Assembly (NCBI GenBank): GCA_024227475.1
Contig: JAAEUI010000445.1
Location: forward strand, 1 to 46,703
Source: Paracoccaceae bacterium
GTDB taxonomy: Bacteria > Pseudomonadota > Alphaproteobacteria > Rhodobacterales > Rhodobacteraceae
Reading direction: 5' to 3'
Length of the DNA stretch: 46,703 bases
The notes beneath the pieces were generated by a model, which saw only the letters and a list, made by a program, of their open reading frames with translations, searched no databases and was not told the origin of the DNA. Position 1 is the stretch's first letter; each line of letters begins with the position of its first letter. This document shows, piece by piece, positions 16,597-25,620 of the stretch. A program made the translations under genes and the position numbers.

Positions 16597-17610
16597 CTAT
16601 TCGTCGCCGCAAATCGCCTGCAGGGCGATCCAGTCGCCGTCTGACATCTTCGGCCTGTAGGAACCTTTGACGGGATCGCCATCCGCGAGATCTCGGGTGG
16701 TTTTGAGCTGATTGTCAAGCGCGTGGGCAAAGGGGCTCGATGTCAGTTCCACCCTGGCAAACAGTGGCAGCAGGGTTCTTGTCTGGGGCCGTGCCAGCGG
16801 GCCGGTCAGATGAGATTTGGCAAAGTTGGCGAGCGCATCATCCCCAAGGTTGCCATTGGCAAGAAAGGTCAGCGTTGCACGCAGACCAAGATGATCAAAC
16901 AGCCGTTTCATGGGTGGCGTTTCTTTCGCCAGCGCCAGCTCCATCAGCACAAACCCGGCAGCGATCTCGGGCCCGGCGTGCTCCTCAACCAATGTGCGGT
17001 TGATCAGGATATGGCCGCCGGGCAGATGGGTGGAGAATTTGGCCCCCATATCAACGATATGAAGTTGCGAGCCCTCTGGCAGCAGCCAGTCGCTGAGTTC
17101 GCTTAGCGCGTTTTGGGCAAGCGGAGCGTTGCAGGGGCGTCCGGTCAGGCGGTTGGTGTGGCGCAGGATGTCCCCGCCGATCTGCTTCTGCTTGGCCACC
17201 GGCACAACCCGCGCGGTGTAATCCGCCGCGATCAAGGGCAGCCAGAGCACCGCAAACAACCCGACCAGAAGCGTGATCGCACCGGTCAGCACCCAACGCA
17301 GTCGCCCGGGATGTGTGCGGGTGACGCGGATCGAATCCCGCACCTTGTCAATCGCCTCGATCATGTGCGGATCGTCGATTTCCAGCGTTTCCTGGGCATT
17401 TTTGTCCGGTGCATAAAGCGTGGGAACCTCACCCTTGTTGAGCGTGCGCACGGCGGCCAGCGACCAATGGGCGATGGGCATGTCGTTCTTGTCGGAGAGC
17501 ACCAGCGACGCCGCCCCGAAAGACACAACAACCTCGCGGCGCTGAGCCGCATCAGACTCGCGCCAGAGCCCGAGAGACTCGAGCCGTTCGTATTCCCTGA
17601 GTGCTGTCAT
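16597..17610 (-). CDS. Membrane-anchored M48-like protein lacking the zinc-binding histidines
   Basis: From the ATG at 17610 the protein has 337 aa. It has an N-terminal cytoplasmic part (about 1-110), one membrane segment near residues 112-135 (WVLTGAITLLVGLFAVLWLPLI), and an extracytoplasmic domain. That domain resembles M48 peptidases by eye: LHIVDMGAKFSTHLPGG-ILINRTLVEE corresponds to the strand and loop before the zinc helix. Where M48 has AAVLAHEIAH this protein has AAGFVLMELALA, so both zinc histidines are replaced while the glutamate remains. I infer an inactive peptidase fold with a binding or chaperone-like role; the function is unknown. The M48 link is a reading by eye. It converges on lolD. 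Confidence 0.7.
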   Translation of the reverse strand: MTALREYERLESLGLWRESDAAQRREVVVSFGAASLVLSDKNDMPIAHWSLAAVRTLNKGEVPTLYAPDKNAQETLEIDDPHMIEAIDKVRDSIRVTRTHPGRLRWVLTGAITLLVGLFAVLWLPLIAADYTARVVPVAKQKQIGGDILRHTNRLTGRPCNAPLAQNALSELSDWLLPEGSQLHIVDMGAKFSTHLPGGHILINRTLVEEHAGPEIAAGFVLMELALAKETPPMKRLFDHLGLRATLTFLANGNLGDDALANFAKSHLTGPLARPQTRTLLPLFARVELTSSPFAHALDNQLKTTRDLADGDPVKGSYRPKMSDGDWIALQAICGDE

Positions 17611-17928
17611 TGCCTGTAGCTGACCTTGAAGTGGCCTTGTTATTGGCGCGCAGTATATACCGGGACGCGCGAGGTGGGTAGGGGGAGAATTTGAGGATGA
17701 CGAATGTCTGGCAGAGGCCGCATTGAGCCCATTTAACTGACCTTCTGCAATACTGCGAATGGCTGCTATGACGGAAGAGGAAAAACCTTCGAAAACTGCT
17801 TTGGTTTTGGACAAGGATTGTGGCGGCGCGAAACAAGATAGTTCCGCCACGCTCCGCAAAGGAGCCATAGCTCGCGGGCTCCAAGTCTGGCATGCGAACC
17901 GGGCGCTTTTGTCGCCCGCGAAACCCAG
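17611..17928. other. Structured intergenic region without a supported gene
   Basis: No frame here looks like a conserved protein. The stretch holds several small stems: TGGCGG/CCGCCA at 17821-17826/17844-17849, GCTCC/GGAGC at 17851-17855/17861-17865, and GGGCG/CGCCC at 17901-17905/17913-17917. The cluster of stems looks like an intergenic repeat or a non-coding RNA rather than a gene. I cannot name a family. Confidence 0.35.
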
Positions 17929-18345
17929 CTATCCGTCTCGTCCGGGTTCGTCTGGATCGCTGGAGAACAATGCGATCTTGTTACCTTGAGGGTCGCGAAG
18001 GTAACCAACATAAAAATGAGGTCCATACGAAGCGCGGAAGCCCGGCTGGCCCTCGTCAAAACCACCTGCGGCAAGCGCGGCGGAGTGAAGCGCACGAACC
18101 TGCATTTGACTGCGCGCCTCGAACGCAATCATAGTACCGTTCCCAGCCGAGGCCGGTCGTCCATCGAAGGGTGATTTAACGTAGAAATCTGGCAGAGCGG
18201 CAGACTGACCAGGTTGCTTGGGCAATAAATAACTCAGGTCCCCATGATACTCCTCTAGCCCGTAACCAAGAGCTGGCAGGAACGCAGAGTAAAAACGTTC
18301 CGCGCGAGCAATGTCGTCAGCTCCAACGGTGACGTAGGCAATCAT
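17929..18345 (-). CDS. VOC-family (glyoxalase/dioxygenase-like) protein
   Basis: A 138-aa protein with the vicinal oxygen chelate fold. MIAYVTVGADDIARAERFYSAFLPALGY is the usual first beta-alpha unit. It ends YGPHFYVGYLRDPQGNKIALF, where the last beta-strand supplies metal ligands in this family. Members include glyoxalase I, bleomycin-binding proteins and extradiol dioxygenases, so the reaction is not predictable. No strong ribosome site is visible. It appears monocistronic, flanked by the structured region 17611-17928 and a short gap. Confidence 0.85.
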   Translation of the reverse strand: MIAYVTVGADDIARAERFYSAFLPALGYGLEEYHGDLSYLLPKQPGQSAALPDFYVKSPFDGRPASAGNGTMIAFEARSQMQVRALHSAALAAGGFDEGQPGFRASYGPHFYVGYLRDPQGNKIALFSSDPDEPGRDG

Positions 18346-18415
18346 TCTGTGTGTACCTTTTCGGAAGTTTGGTTATTGGCACGAGTTTTCCGCATAACAG
18401 ACATTCCCTCTCCCC

Positions 18416-18627
18416 TTAAAAGATATCAGAAACCGGATAGACATGGATCAGGTACAGATAGAAAAACGCCAGCGCCGGGATGATCACTCCCAGCACCGGT
18501 GAGGTGATCTCTATTCCGGCCTTGCCCAATTCAACTGTACCTTCCTTCATATCCGCCGGGTTGCTCACTTTGCGGAACAGCATCCAGCTAAAAAAAGGAG
18601 GCTGACGGACACGATCAGCATCACCAT
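18416..18627 (-). pseudogene. Small membrane protein split by a one-base loss in a T tract
   Basis: On the minus strand the ATG at 18627 opens MVMLIVSVSLLFL and then loses frame at a run of seven T (seven A on the plus strand, near 18590-18596). The other frame continues SWMLFRKVSNPADMKEG and ends VIIPALAFFYLYLIHVYPVSDIF. Adding one T gives a 70-aa protein with two membrane segments. I do not recognise the family. The defect is a homopolymer length change, so a read error or phase variation should be weighed against real decay. It lies just downstream of the acyl-CoA ligase in the same direction. The rest of 18346-18722 holds nothing further I can support. Confidence 0.55.
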
Positions 18628-18722
18628 GGCAAGAAATCATGATGATCAAGGCGTGCTGCCGGGAAACAACTTGTCCTGAAGATGACCAGTCCGCCGGAGT
18701 GCGCCAGTGATGTTCGCCATGC

Positions 18723-20372
18723 TTAAAGTGCCTTTGCTACCTTCCTTAACTCAAACTTCTGAATTTTCCCGGTGCTGGTTTTGGGAAGTTCCTGAAACAG
18801 AGCGGTTTTCGGGCATTTGAACCCGGCCAGTCGTTCGCGGCAGAAGGCGATGATCTCAGCCTCATCCGCCTTCGCTCCGTCCTTCAACTCGATAAAGGCA
18901 CAGGGCGTTTCGCCCCATTTTTCGTCCGGTCGCGCGACAACGGCGCAGAGCAGAACCGCCGGGTGGGACATCAGCGTGTTCTCCACCTCGACCGACGAGA
19001 TATTCTCGCCGCCGGAAATGATGATGTCCTTCATCCGGTCCGTAATGCGGATATAGCCGTCCGGTTCGCGCACCGCGATATCGCCGGTGCGGAAGGCACC
19101 GCCTGCAAAAGCCTCTTCTGTCGCTTCAGGGTTCTTGTAATAGCCTTTCATCACCGCGTTGCCGCGAATGGCGATCTCGCCGATGGTTTTGCCGTCACGC
19201 GGCACAGGTTCACGGGTGTCCTGATCCACCACGTCGATATCTTCCATCATCGGATAGCGCACGCCGATGCGGGCCATTTTTTCAAAGCGCCCGGCGGCGG
19301 GCAGATCTTTCCACGACAAAGGCCGCATGTCGGTCCACACCAGTTCAATGCACTCGGTGACATGGCCATAGGTTTCCGTCAGACCGTAGACTTGCATTAC
19401 GGTAAACCCCAGCGCCTCCGCACCTTCGATGGTGGCGGGGGAGGGCGGCGCCCCAGCGGTTATGACCCGTAGTTTGTGGTCAAACGCTTTCTTCTCCTCG
19501 GGCTTGGCGTTGATCAGGGTGTTGAGCACGATCGGCGCTCCACCGAAATGGGTGATTTTGTGGATGTCGATGGCATCAAAGATCGCCTTGGCGGTGATAT
19601 CCCGGCAGCAGACAATGGTTCCGCCGAGGGCAGGCATCATCCAGGTGTGACACCAGCCGTTGCAGTGAAACAGCGGCACGATGGTCAGATAGACCGGGCG
19701 CAGATCAAACTCCCAGCTCACCGCCGTTCCCATGGTGATCAGATAGGCGCCCCGGTGATGGCAAACCACACCTTTTGGGCGGCCAGTGGTGCCGGAAGTG
19801 TAATTGAGAGCAATCGAATCCCATTCGTCCTGGGGCATGTGCCAGGGCATACTCGCATCGCCTTTGGCAATCAGGTCTTCATAGGTGGGGTGGCGACCGG
19901 TGGCCGGATACCCTGCAGGTGCATCCGGCACTTCAACGATCTGGGGCCCTTTACCCTCGGCCTTTTCTTTGGCGGCCTCAGCGAGCGGCAGAAATTGAGT
20001 GTCAACCAACGCCACCTTGGCCTCGGAATGGTCAAAGATATAGCCAACTGTATCTACATCGAGCCGGGTATTGATGGTGTTCAGCACGGCACCGCTCAGC
20101 GGCACGCCAAAATGCGCCTCGACGATTGCCGGAATGTTGGGGCAGAGGGTGGATACCACATCCCCCGGTGCAACGCCCAGGCTGCGCAGGCCCGAACCAA
20201 GCCGCGTGCAGCGTTCATGAACCTCGGCCCAGGTATGGCGGGTGTCACCATAGATCAGCGCCGGGTGGTCCGGGAACACGTCGCGCGCGCGCAACAGATG
20301 CGACAGCGGTGTCAAAGGTACAAAATTAGCCGGTCTCTTGATCAACCCGGTTTCATCGGCCATTGATGTCAT
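18723..20372 (-). CDS. AMP-forming acyl-CoA ligase
   Basis: ANL-superfamily enzyme that activates a carboxylic acid to an acyl-adenylate and then a CoA thioester. In 549 aa it shows the P-loop-like ALNYTSGTTGRPKGVV (near residue 190), the VYGLTETYG core motif (near 330), YIRITDRMKDIIISGGENIS (near 437), and the catalytic lysine in TSTGKIQKFELRK near the C-terminus. Fatty acids or methylthiopropionate-type acids are possible substrates; the sequence does not decide. GGGAGGAC stands close before the ATG. It would supply CoA esters to the beta-oxidation operon at 23-31 kb, but is transcribed separately. Confidence 0.92.
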   Translation of the reverse strand: MTSMADETGLIKRPANFVPLTPLSHLLRARDVFPDHPALIYGDTRHTWAEVHERCTRLGSGLRSLGVAPGDVVSTLCPNIPAIVEAHFGVPLSGAVLNTINTRLDVDTVGYIFDHSEAKVALVDTQFLPLAEAAKEKAEGKGPQIVEVPDAPAGYPATGRHPTYEDLIAKGDASMPWHMPQDEWDSIALNYTSGTTGRPKGVVCHHRGAYLITMGTAVSWEFDLRPVYLTIVPLFHCNGWCHTWMMPALGGTIVCCRDITAKAIFDAIDIHKITHFGGAPIVLNTLINAKPEEKKAFDHKLRVITAGAPPSPATIEGAEALGFTVMQVYGLTETYGHVTECIELVWTDMRPLSWKDLPAAGRFEKMARIGVRYPMMEDIDVVDQDTREPVPRDGKTIGEIAIRGNAVMKGYYKNPEATEEAFAGGAFRTGDIAVREPDGYIRITDRMKDIIISGGENISSVEVENTLMSHPAVLLCAVVARPDEKWGETPCAFIELKDGAKADEAEIIAFCRERLAGFKCPKTALFQELPKTSTGKIQKFELRKVAKAL

Positions 20373-20465
20373 GTCTGTCCTCCCGCAACAGTCGTGTCTG
20401 CCAGGCGACTTTAGTTCTGCCGGACAAGGACTGTCGACAGAAATTTTAATGCGGAGCGCGCGACA

Positions 20466-21371
20466 ATGCAGTCAGAAACGGCACAGGCGGCAGGGTTGGC
20501 CTTGTTGTGTATGGCGATTGTCGGGTTGATCGACAATTTTGTAGTGATCATCGCCGAGGAGGCAGGCCTGTGGCAGTTTCATCTGGTCCGCGCGGTGATG
20601 GTCTGCAGTTTTCTGGCGGTGCTGAGTCGGATATTTGGCTGGCGGCTTAGGCCGAAAAGCTGGTGGCGCGTGGTGGTGCGTTCGGCCTGTGGCGGCGTGG
20701 CCATGGCGATTTATTTCGGGTCTCTTTCGCTGTTGTCGATTGCCCAGGCCGGGGCCGGTCTGTTCACTGCACCGATCTTTGTTTTGCTGTTTTCGGTTCT
20801 GTTTTTTGGCCAGCGGATTGGCCTGTGGCGGGTGCTTGCGGCACTTGTCGGTTTTGCCGGTGCTGTGCTGGTTCTGAGGCCGGACCCACAGGCGCTGAGC
20901 GCCGTCTCCCTGTTACCGGTGGCTGCCGGCCTTAGCTGGGCCCTTGCCGCCCTGACAACCCGGCAACTCTGTGCCGAAGAAACCACCGCAACGCTGTTGT
21001 TCGGGTTTTTCGGCGCGCTTGGGTTTATCGGAGCGGTTGGGCTTTTGTACATCTCGGTTCAGGGCGCGCCAGCCAATTGGCAGGAGGAAGCCGCATTCTT
21101 TGCCCGCGGCTGGGTGACGCCCACGCCGCGGTTCTGGTTCTGGGTCGGCGTACAGGCCACTGGCTCGGTGATTGCCATCGGCTGTCTGACGCGTGCCTAT
21201 CAGATCGGCGAAACCTCATATGTCGCGCCGTTTGAATATTCCTTCCTGATCTTCGCCGGTTTCTGGGCCTGGGTGATCTGGGGCGATACGCTGGACGTTT
21301 GGGCGTTTTTGGGCATCGGTGCAATTGTTGTGTCCGGCTCAGTGATTGCCCTGCGCACCCGTGATGCGTAG
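20466..21371 (+). CDS. DMT-superfamily (EamA) transporter
   Basis: A 301-aa, about ten-helix inner-membrane protein with two internally repeated EamA domains (roughly residues 8-135 and 145-290). The first repeat ends with the family-typical GLWRVLAALVGFAGAVLVLRP. The likely role is export or uptake of a metabolite; the substrate is not predictable. GGAGCG precedes the ATG. The sulfotransferase gene follows after 9 bp, so the two are probably co-transcribed. Confidence 0.88.
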   Translation: MQSETAQAAGLALLCMAIVGLIDNFVVIIAEEAGLWQFHLVRAVMVCSFLAVLSRIFGWRLRPKSWWRVVVRSACGGVAMAIYFGSLSLLSIAQAGAGLFTAPIFVLLFSVLFFGQRIGLWRVLAALVGFAGAVLVLRPDPQALSAVSLLPVAAGLSWALAALTTRQLCAEETTATLLFGFFGALGFIGAVGLLYISVQGAPANWQEEAAFFARGWVTPTPRFWFWVGVQATGSVIAIGCLTRAYQIGETSYVAPFEYSFLIFAGFWAWVIWGDTLDVWAFLGIGAIVVSGSVIALRTRDA

Positions 21372-21380
21372 CCTGCAGAC

Positions 21381-22025
21381 ATGATTATTTCCCACGGGCG
21401 GCAGTTTATCTTTGTGCATATCCCCAAGACCGGGGGAACCTCGCTGGCTGTTGCGCTGGAAGCCAAGGCGATGAAGGATGACATCCTGATTGGCGATACA
21501 CCCAAGGCCAAAAAACGGCACAGGAGATTGAAGGATGTGAAAACATCAGGCCGGTTGTGGAAACATTCGAGGCTCACAGATGTGTATGGTCTGGTCGACC
21601 AGGCACAAATCGAGCGCTATTTCGTTTTCACGCTGGTGCGGAATCCGTGGGATCGAATGGTGAGCTATTACCACTGGCTCAGCCAACAGAGTTTTGATCA
21701 TCCAGCGGTGGCGCTGGCCCAGACGCTGGATTTCAGCGCTTTTCTCAACCACCGGGCAACCCGCGTAGCTCTGGCCCGTGATGCCGCCGGTTCCTACGTG
21801 AGAGACCAGGCGAGAACCGAGCGCTGCAACCTGTTTCTGCGGCTGGAGCATCTGGCCGAGGATCTGCCACAGCTTGAGGCTGGCATTGGTGTCAGGCTGC
21901 CGACCCTGACACATGAAAACCGATCCGGGCGCGGCGACTACCATGCTTACTACTCAGATGCCGACGCTACGCTCGTTGGGGAAGTGTTTGCAGCAGATAT
22001 TGCCCGGTTTGGCCATAACTTTTGA
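21381..22025 (+). CDS. Sulfotransferase family 2 protein
   Basis: A 214-aa protein with the PAPS-binding elements of the Sulfotransfer_2 family: the 5'-phosphosulfate loop FVHIPKTGGTSL near residues 10-21, and the 3'-phosphate motif LVRNPWDRMVSYYH near 86-99. Such enzymes transfer sulfate from PAPS to sugars or other small molecules. The acceptor is unknown. It follows a DMT transporter gene at 9 bp and converges on the hydroxylase gene at 22065. Confidence 0.88.
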   Translation: MIISHGRQFIFVHIPKTGGTSLAVALEAKAMKDDILIGDTPKAKKRHRRLKDVKTSGRLWKHSRLTDVYGLVDQAQIERYFVFTLVRNPWDRMVSYYHWLSQQSFDHPAVALAQTLDFSAFLNHRATRVALARDAAGSYVRDQARTERCNLFLRLEHLAEDLPQLEAGIGVRLPTLTHENRSGRGDYHAYYSDADATLVGEVFAADIARFGHNF

Positions 22026-22064
22026 TACTCCACAGACCCTAGTAATCGCGACATGACTGCAGTG

Positions 22065-23264
22065 TTACCGCAGGTGCCCCTCAATCCGGGTCAGTTTGTG
22101 CACGATCTGCTTTTTCACCGGGGGTAACAAATGGCCCAACCGCAGCGCAGCGCCGCGCAACAGCCGTGCTGGGGGTGAGGTATCGGTGAACAGACGCACC
22201 AGCATGTTGGTGCCATGATAGAGCGGCAGAACCACTTTGCGATGCGCCGCCTCATAGCGTTTCAGCCCGTTCGTGGCACCGATATCAGATCCGTTGTGAA
22301 CCGCAGCCAGAATTTCACGCGCCAGCACATGTGCACCGCTTAGCCCCAGATTGTACCCATGCGCTGTCACCGGATGCATTCCCACCGCGGCGTCACCGAC
22401 AAGGGCAAAGCGGGTGCCGACAAACTGTTTGGCCAGCACCCCGACCAGTGGATAGGGATGGCGTTTGGTGACCAGCTTCATCGGCCCCAAACGATTTTCA
22501 AACCGCAGGGCGATGTCAGCAGCAAATTCGTCACCGGACAGGTTCATGACAGCCTCAGCCCGCTGCGTCGGCAATGTGACAACCACCGATGATGTATTGC
22601 CAACCATCGGCAGGATCGCCAGCGTCTGATCGTAGTGAAAACACTCGAATGCGGTATCATGGTGCGGCAGGTCATGGGTCATTTCGCAAACGATGACCAC
22701 CCGGCCAAAATCGAGGCTGGAGGCCGCGATACCCATTTTTCGCCGGGTTTGCGAAAACCGGCTGTCTGCCGCTACAACCAACGCTGCCTCAAGCACCGTT
22801 CCGTCTGCCAGCGTAACCCCGCCCTGCGTCATGTCGGTTTTCACGTCAACAACTTCGCTGTCACATAGCAGCGTCAGGTTGGGTTGATCTTTGGCCACTT
22901 CATAGGCTGCTTTCCGGATCAGGTAATTCGGCACGATACGGCCCAGGTATCCGGTTTCACTGCTTCCCTTACTGTCAAAATGCAGTGCAAAGGGGGATCG
23001 CCCGTCGATGACCTTAGCATCCCGGATGGTGCCGACCTGATCCTCAGGAATAAGCGGCCACATACCGAGATCGGCCATGATCTTTTCCGAAGTGTGGGTC
23101 AGCGCAATGTCGCGGCCATCTTCCGGTGGGTCGGCAAGAATGCTCTCGCTTTGCACTTCAACAACGGCGATCTGCAAGGCGCTGTCAGCCAGCGACCGCG
23201 CCAGACCAAGGCCCGCCGGACCGGCCCCGATGATGACAAGGTCAAAACTGCGCATTTTGGTCAT
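22065..23264 (-). CDS. UbiH/UbiM-type FAD-dependent ubiquinone-pathway hydroxylase
   Basis: Flavoprotein monooxygenase of the UbiH/UbiF/COQ6 family (399 aa from the ATG at 23264, with AGGA six bases upstream; an upstream ATG at 23291 is possible). It shows the FAD dinucleotide motif LVIIGAGPAGLGLARSLA near residue 10, an EVQSE ribose-binding region, and VGDAAVGMHPVTAHGYNLGL near residue 290. The variant of that late motif suggests the UbiM subgroup (5-demethoxyubiquinol hydroxylase); this is a recollection of family sequence, not a search. The reaction needs O2, and a perfect FNR-type box stands 53 bp upstream. Confidence 0.85.
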   Translation of the reverse strand: MTKMRSFDLVIIGAGPAGLGLARSLADSALQIAVVEVQSESILADPPEDGRDIALTHTSEKIMADLGMWPLIPEDQVGTIRDAKVIDGRSPFALHFDSKGSSETGYLGRIVPNYLIRKAAYEVAKDQPNLTLLCDSEVVDVKTDMTQGGVTLADGTVLEAALVVAADSRFSQTRRKMGIAASSLDFGRVVIVCEMTHDLPHHDTAFECFHYDQTLAILPMVGNTSSVVVTLPTQRAEAVMNLSGDEFAADIALRFENRLGPMKLVTKRHPYPLVGVLAKQFVGTRFALVGDAAVGMHPVTAHGYNLGLSGAHVLAREILAAVHNGSDIGATNGLKRYEAAHRKVVLPLYHGTNMLVRLFTDTSPPARLLRGAALRLGHLLPPVKKQIVHKLTRIEGHLR

Positions 23265-23317
23265 GGGGCGTCCTTTCGGGGTTTGCGACATGATGCGCTT
23301 GGTGGTGTGAGTCCCTT

Positions 23318-23331
23318 TTGATATATATCAA
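23318..23331. promoter_or_regulatory. FNR/FnrL-type operator upstream of the quinone hydroxylase
   Basis: TTGATATATATCAA matches the FNR-family consensus TTGAT-N4-ATCAA at every fixed position. It lies between the fadB stop (23393) and the hydroxylase start (23264), so it can only serve the latter. If the centre (23324.5) sits at -41.5, transcription would start near 23283, with a weak -10 (CATCAT, 23295-23290) and a leader of about 19 nt carrying the ribosome site. The geometry fits class II activation at low oxygen. NnrR/DNR relatives use the same consensus. Confidence 0.75.
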
Positions 23332-23392
23332 ACCAGGAAAATATACAGGCCCCGCTGCGGACAGTGGGGCCAATTATTGTTCTGAAAGTCGT

Positions 23393-25591
23393 TTATGCCG
23401 CTTTCTTATCCGCAGCAAAACGACTGTAAAATGCCTCGCCGTTTTCTGCCATTTCCCGCAACAGGGCAGGGGTGGCAAACCGGTCGCCGTTAGCGGCGGT
23501 AAGCGCGTCGCAGATTTCCACAGCCTTGGCAGCGCCAATCATGTCGAGCCAGCTGAACGGGCCCCCGGACCATGGCATGAAACCCCAGCCGAGGATGGCG
23601 CCGACATCGCCTTCGCGGATATCCTCCAGCACGCCTTCTTCCAGAGCACGCACAGCTTCCAGGACCTGCGACATGGCCAGACGGTGCTGGACCTCGGTCA
23701 GGGATGGCTGATCCTCGGCAGCGGCCCAGTTTTCCCGCAGACCCTGCCACAGGCCGGTGCGCTTGCCTTTTTCGTCGTAGCTGTAGAACCCGGCGCTGGT
23801 TTTGCGGCCCAGGCGCCCCAGATCGAACAGTTTGAATACCACCTCGTCCGACACAGCGCCGGGATACGCATCCCCCATCGCCGCCTTTGTCGCCTTGGCG
23901 ATCTTGACACCCAGATCAATCGAGGTTTCGTCGATCAGTTGCAGCGGGCCAAGCGGGAAGCCAAGCTGTTTGGCGGCGTTTTCAATCAGCGCAGGTTCGA
24001 CACCCTCGGCCACCATGCGCACGCCTTCGTTGATGTAAGGAATGATGCAGCGGTTGGCATAGAAGAACCGCGCGTCATTGACCACGATCGGGGTTTTGCG
24101 GATTTGCCGCACGTAATCGAGCGACTTGGCCACCGCCCGGTCTCCGGTCTCTTTGCCTTTGATGATCTCAACCAGCATCATTTTTTCGACCGGCGAGAAG
24201 AAGTGGATGCCGATGTATTGCTCGGGCCGCACGCTCGCTTTGGCCAGATCACTGATCGGCAGGGTCGAGGTATTGGTGGCAAAAATGCAGGTATCCGGGA
24301 TTATCGCCTCAACCTTCTTTGTCATCTCCGCCTTCACACCCGGGTCTTCGAAAACCGCTTCGATGATCAGGTCACAGCCTGCAAGCGCATCCAGATCGGT
24401 GGTGGCGTTGATCAGGCCCAGAACGGTTTCCTTCTTCTCTGGCGTTGCTTTTTTACGGGCGATGCCCTTGTCGAGGTAACTTTCGGAATAGGCTTTGCCC
24501 TTGTCCGCCGCGTCCTGATTCTGATCGATCAGCACAACTTCGATCCCGGCCATGGCGGAGACCAGCGAGATACCGGCACCCATCATTCCGGCACCCAGAA
24601 CGCCGACTTTCTTGACCGTCTCGTCGGCCACATCCGGGCGCACCGCGCCTTTTTCCAGCGCCTGTTTGGAGATGAACAGCGAGTTGATCATGGCGGAAGA
24701 AGACGGGTTCATCAGCACGTTGACGAACCAGCGCGCCTCAACCTTCAAGGCGGCGTCAAACGGCACCATCGCACCTTCATAAACGGCTGAGAGCATGGCG
24801 CGGGCGGCGGGGTAAACGCCTTGTGTCTTGCCGTGCACCATGGCCGAGGCACCAACAAAGGTCATGAAACCGGCGGGGTGATACGGTGCGCCGCCGGGCA
24901 TTTTGTAGCCCTTGGCGTCCCAGGGTTTAACGATATCCGCGTCGGTCGCGTTTTTCACCCAGTCCTTGGCGGCGGACATCAGTTCGTCTGCCGGAACCAC
25001 TTCATCCACCAGACCGGCGGATTTGGCCTTGGCCGGGTTGACCAGCTTGCCTTCCAGCAGAAACGGCGAGGCTGACATCGCGCCGAGCTTGCGGGCCAGG
25101 CGGGTGGTCCCGCCAGCACCCGGGAAAATCCCGACAAGCACTTCTGGCAGCCCGAGTTTGGCCTTGGGGTTATCGGCAACGAAAATCCGGTGACAGGACA
25201 GCGGGATTTCAAACCCGATACCAAGGCCAGTTCCCGGCATGGCACAGGCAATCGGCTTGCCGCCTTTGTTCTTGGCATCCATCCCGGCGCGTTCGATCTT
25301 GCGCAGCAGAGCGTGGATTTTCATGATTCCGTCAAACAGCCCCTTGGCCGGATCGTCGCCTGCATTCTCCTTCATTCGGGCGATAACGTTGAGGTCCATA
25401 CCCGCAGCAAAATCAGGCTTGCCGGAGGTGATTACAGCGCCGACAACCGCATCATCGGCCAGCGCTTTGTCGATCAACGCTTCCAATTCCAGAAACCCGG
25501 CCTCGTTGGCCACGTTCATGGATTTTCCGGCCACGTCCCAGGTGATTGTGGCAACACCGTCGCCGTCTACGTCATAGTGAAAATCAGTCAT
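23393..25591 (-). CDS. fadB: FadB/FadJ-like enoyl-CoA hydratase / 3-hydroxyacyl-CoA dehydrogenase
   Basis: Bifunctional beta-oxidation enzyme, 732 aa. The N-terminal crotonase domain (about 1-190) has the oxyanion region PIACAMPGTGLGIGFEIPLSCH and LGLPEVLVGIFPGAGGTTRL. The middle NAD-binding domain opens VGVLGAGMMGAGIS near residue 330. The dehydrogenase C-terminal domains follow, with FFSPVEKMMLVEII and NRCIIPYINEG. AAGGGAAC precedes the ATG. It is the last gene of the operon, 29 bp after the cupin gene. The family also includes FadJ forms. Confidence 0.93.
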   Translation of the reverse strand: MTDFHYDVDGDGVATITWDVAGKSMNVANEAGFLELEALIDKALADDAVVGAVITSGKPDFAAGMDLNVIARMKENAGDDPAKGLFDGIMKIHALLRKIERAGMDAKNKGGKPIACAMPGTGLGIGFEIPLSCHRIFVADNPKAKLGLPEVLVGIFPGAGGTTRLARKLGAMSASPFLLEGKLVNPAKAKSAGLVDEVVPADELMSAAKDWVKNATDADIVKPWDAKGYKMPGGAPYHPAGFMTFVGASAMVHGKTQGVYPAARAMLSAVYEGAMVPFDAALKVEARWFVNVLMNPSSSAMINSLFISKQALEKGAVRPDVADETVKKVGVLGAGMMGAGISLVSAMAGIEVVLIDQNQDAADKGKAYSESYLDKGIARKKATPEKKETVLGLINATTDLDALAGCDLIIEAVFEDPGVKAEMTKKVEAIIPDTCIFATNTSTLPISDLAKASVRPEQYIGIHFFSPVEKMMLVEIIKGKETGDRAVAKSLDYVRQIRKTPIVVNDARFFYANRCIIPYINEGVRMVAEGVEPALIENAAKQLGFPLGPLQLIDETSIDLGVKIAKATKAAMGDAYPGAVSDEVVFKLFDLGRLGRKTSAGFYSYDEKGKRTGLWQGLRENWAAAEDQPSLTEVQHRLAMSQVLEAVRALEEGVLEDIREGDVGAILGWGFMPWSGGPFSWLDMIGAAKAVEICDALTAANGDRFATPALLREMAENGEAFYSRFAADKKAA

Positions 25592-25620
25592 TTGTTTGTT
25601 CCCTTTGATTGGGTGTGTAC

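Noticed and set aside
23318-24790. 490-codon plus-strand frame opposite the FadB-like gene
   Set aside because: Composition is typical of a shadow frame and the minus-strand protein is well conserved throughout.
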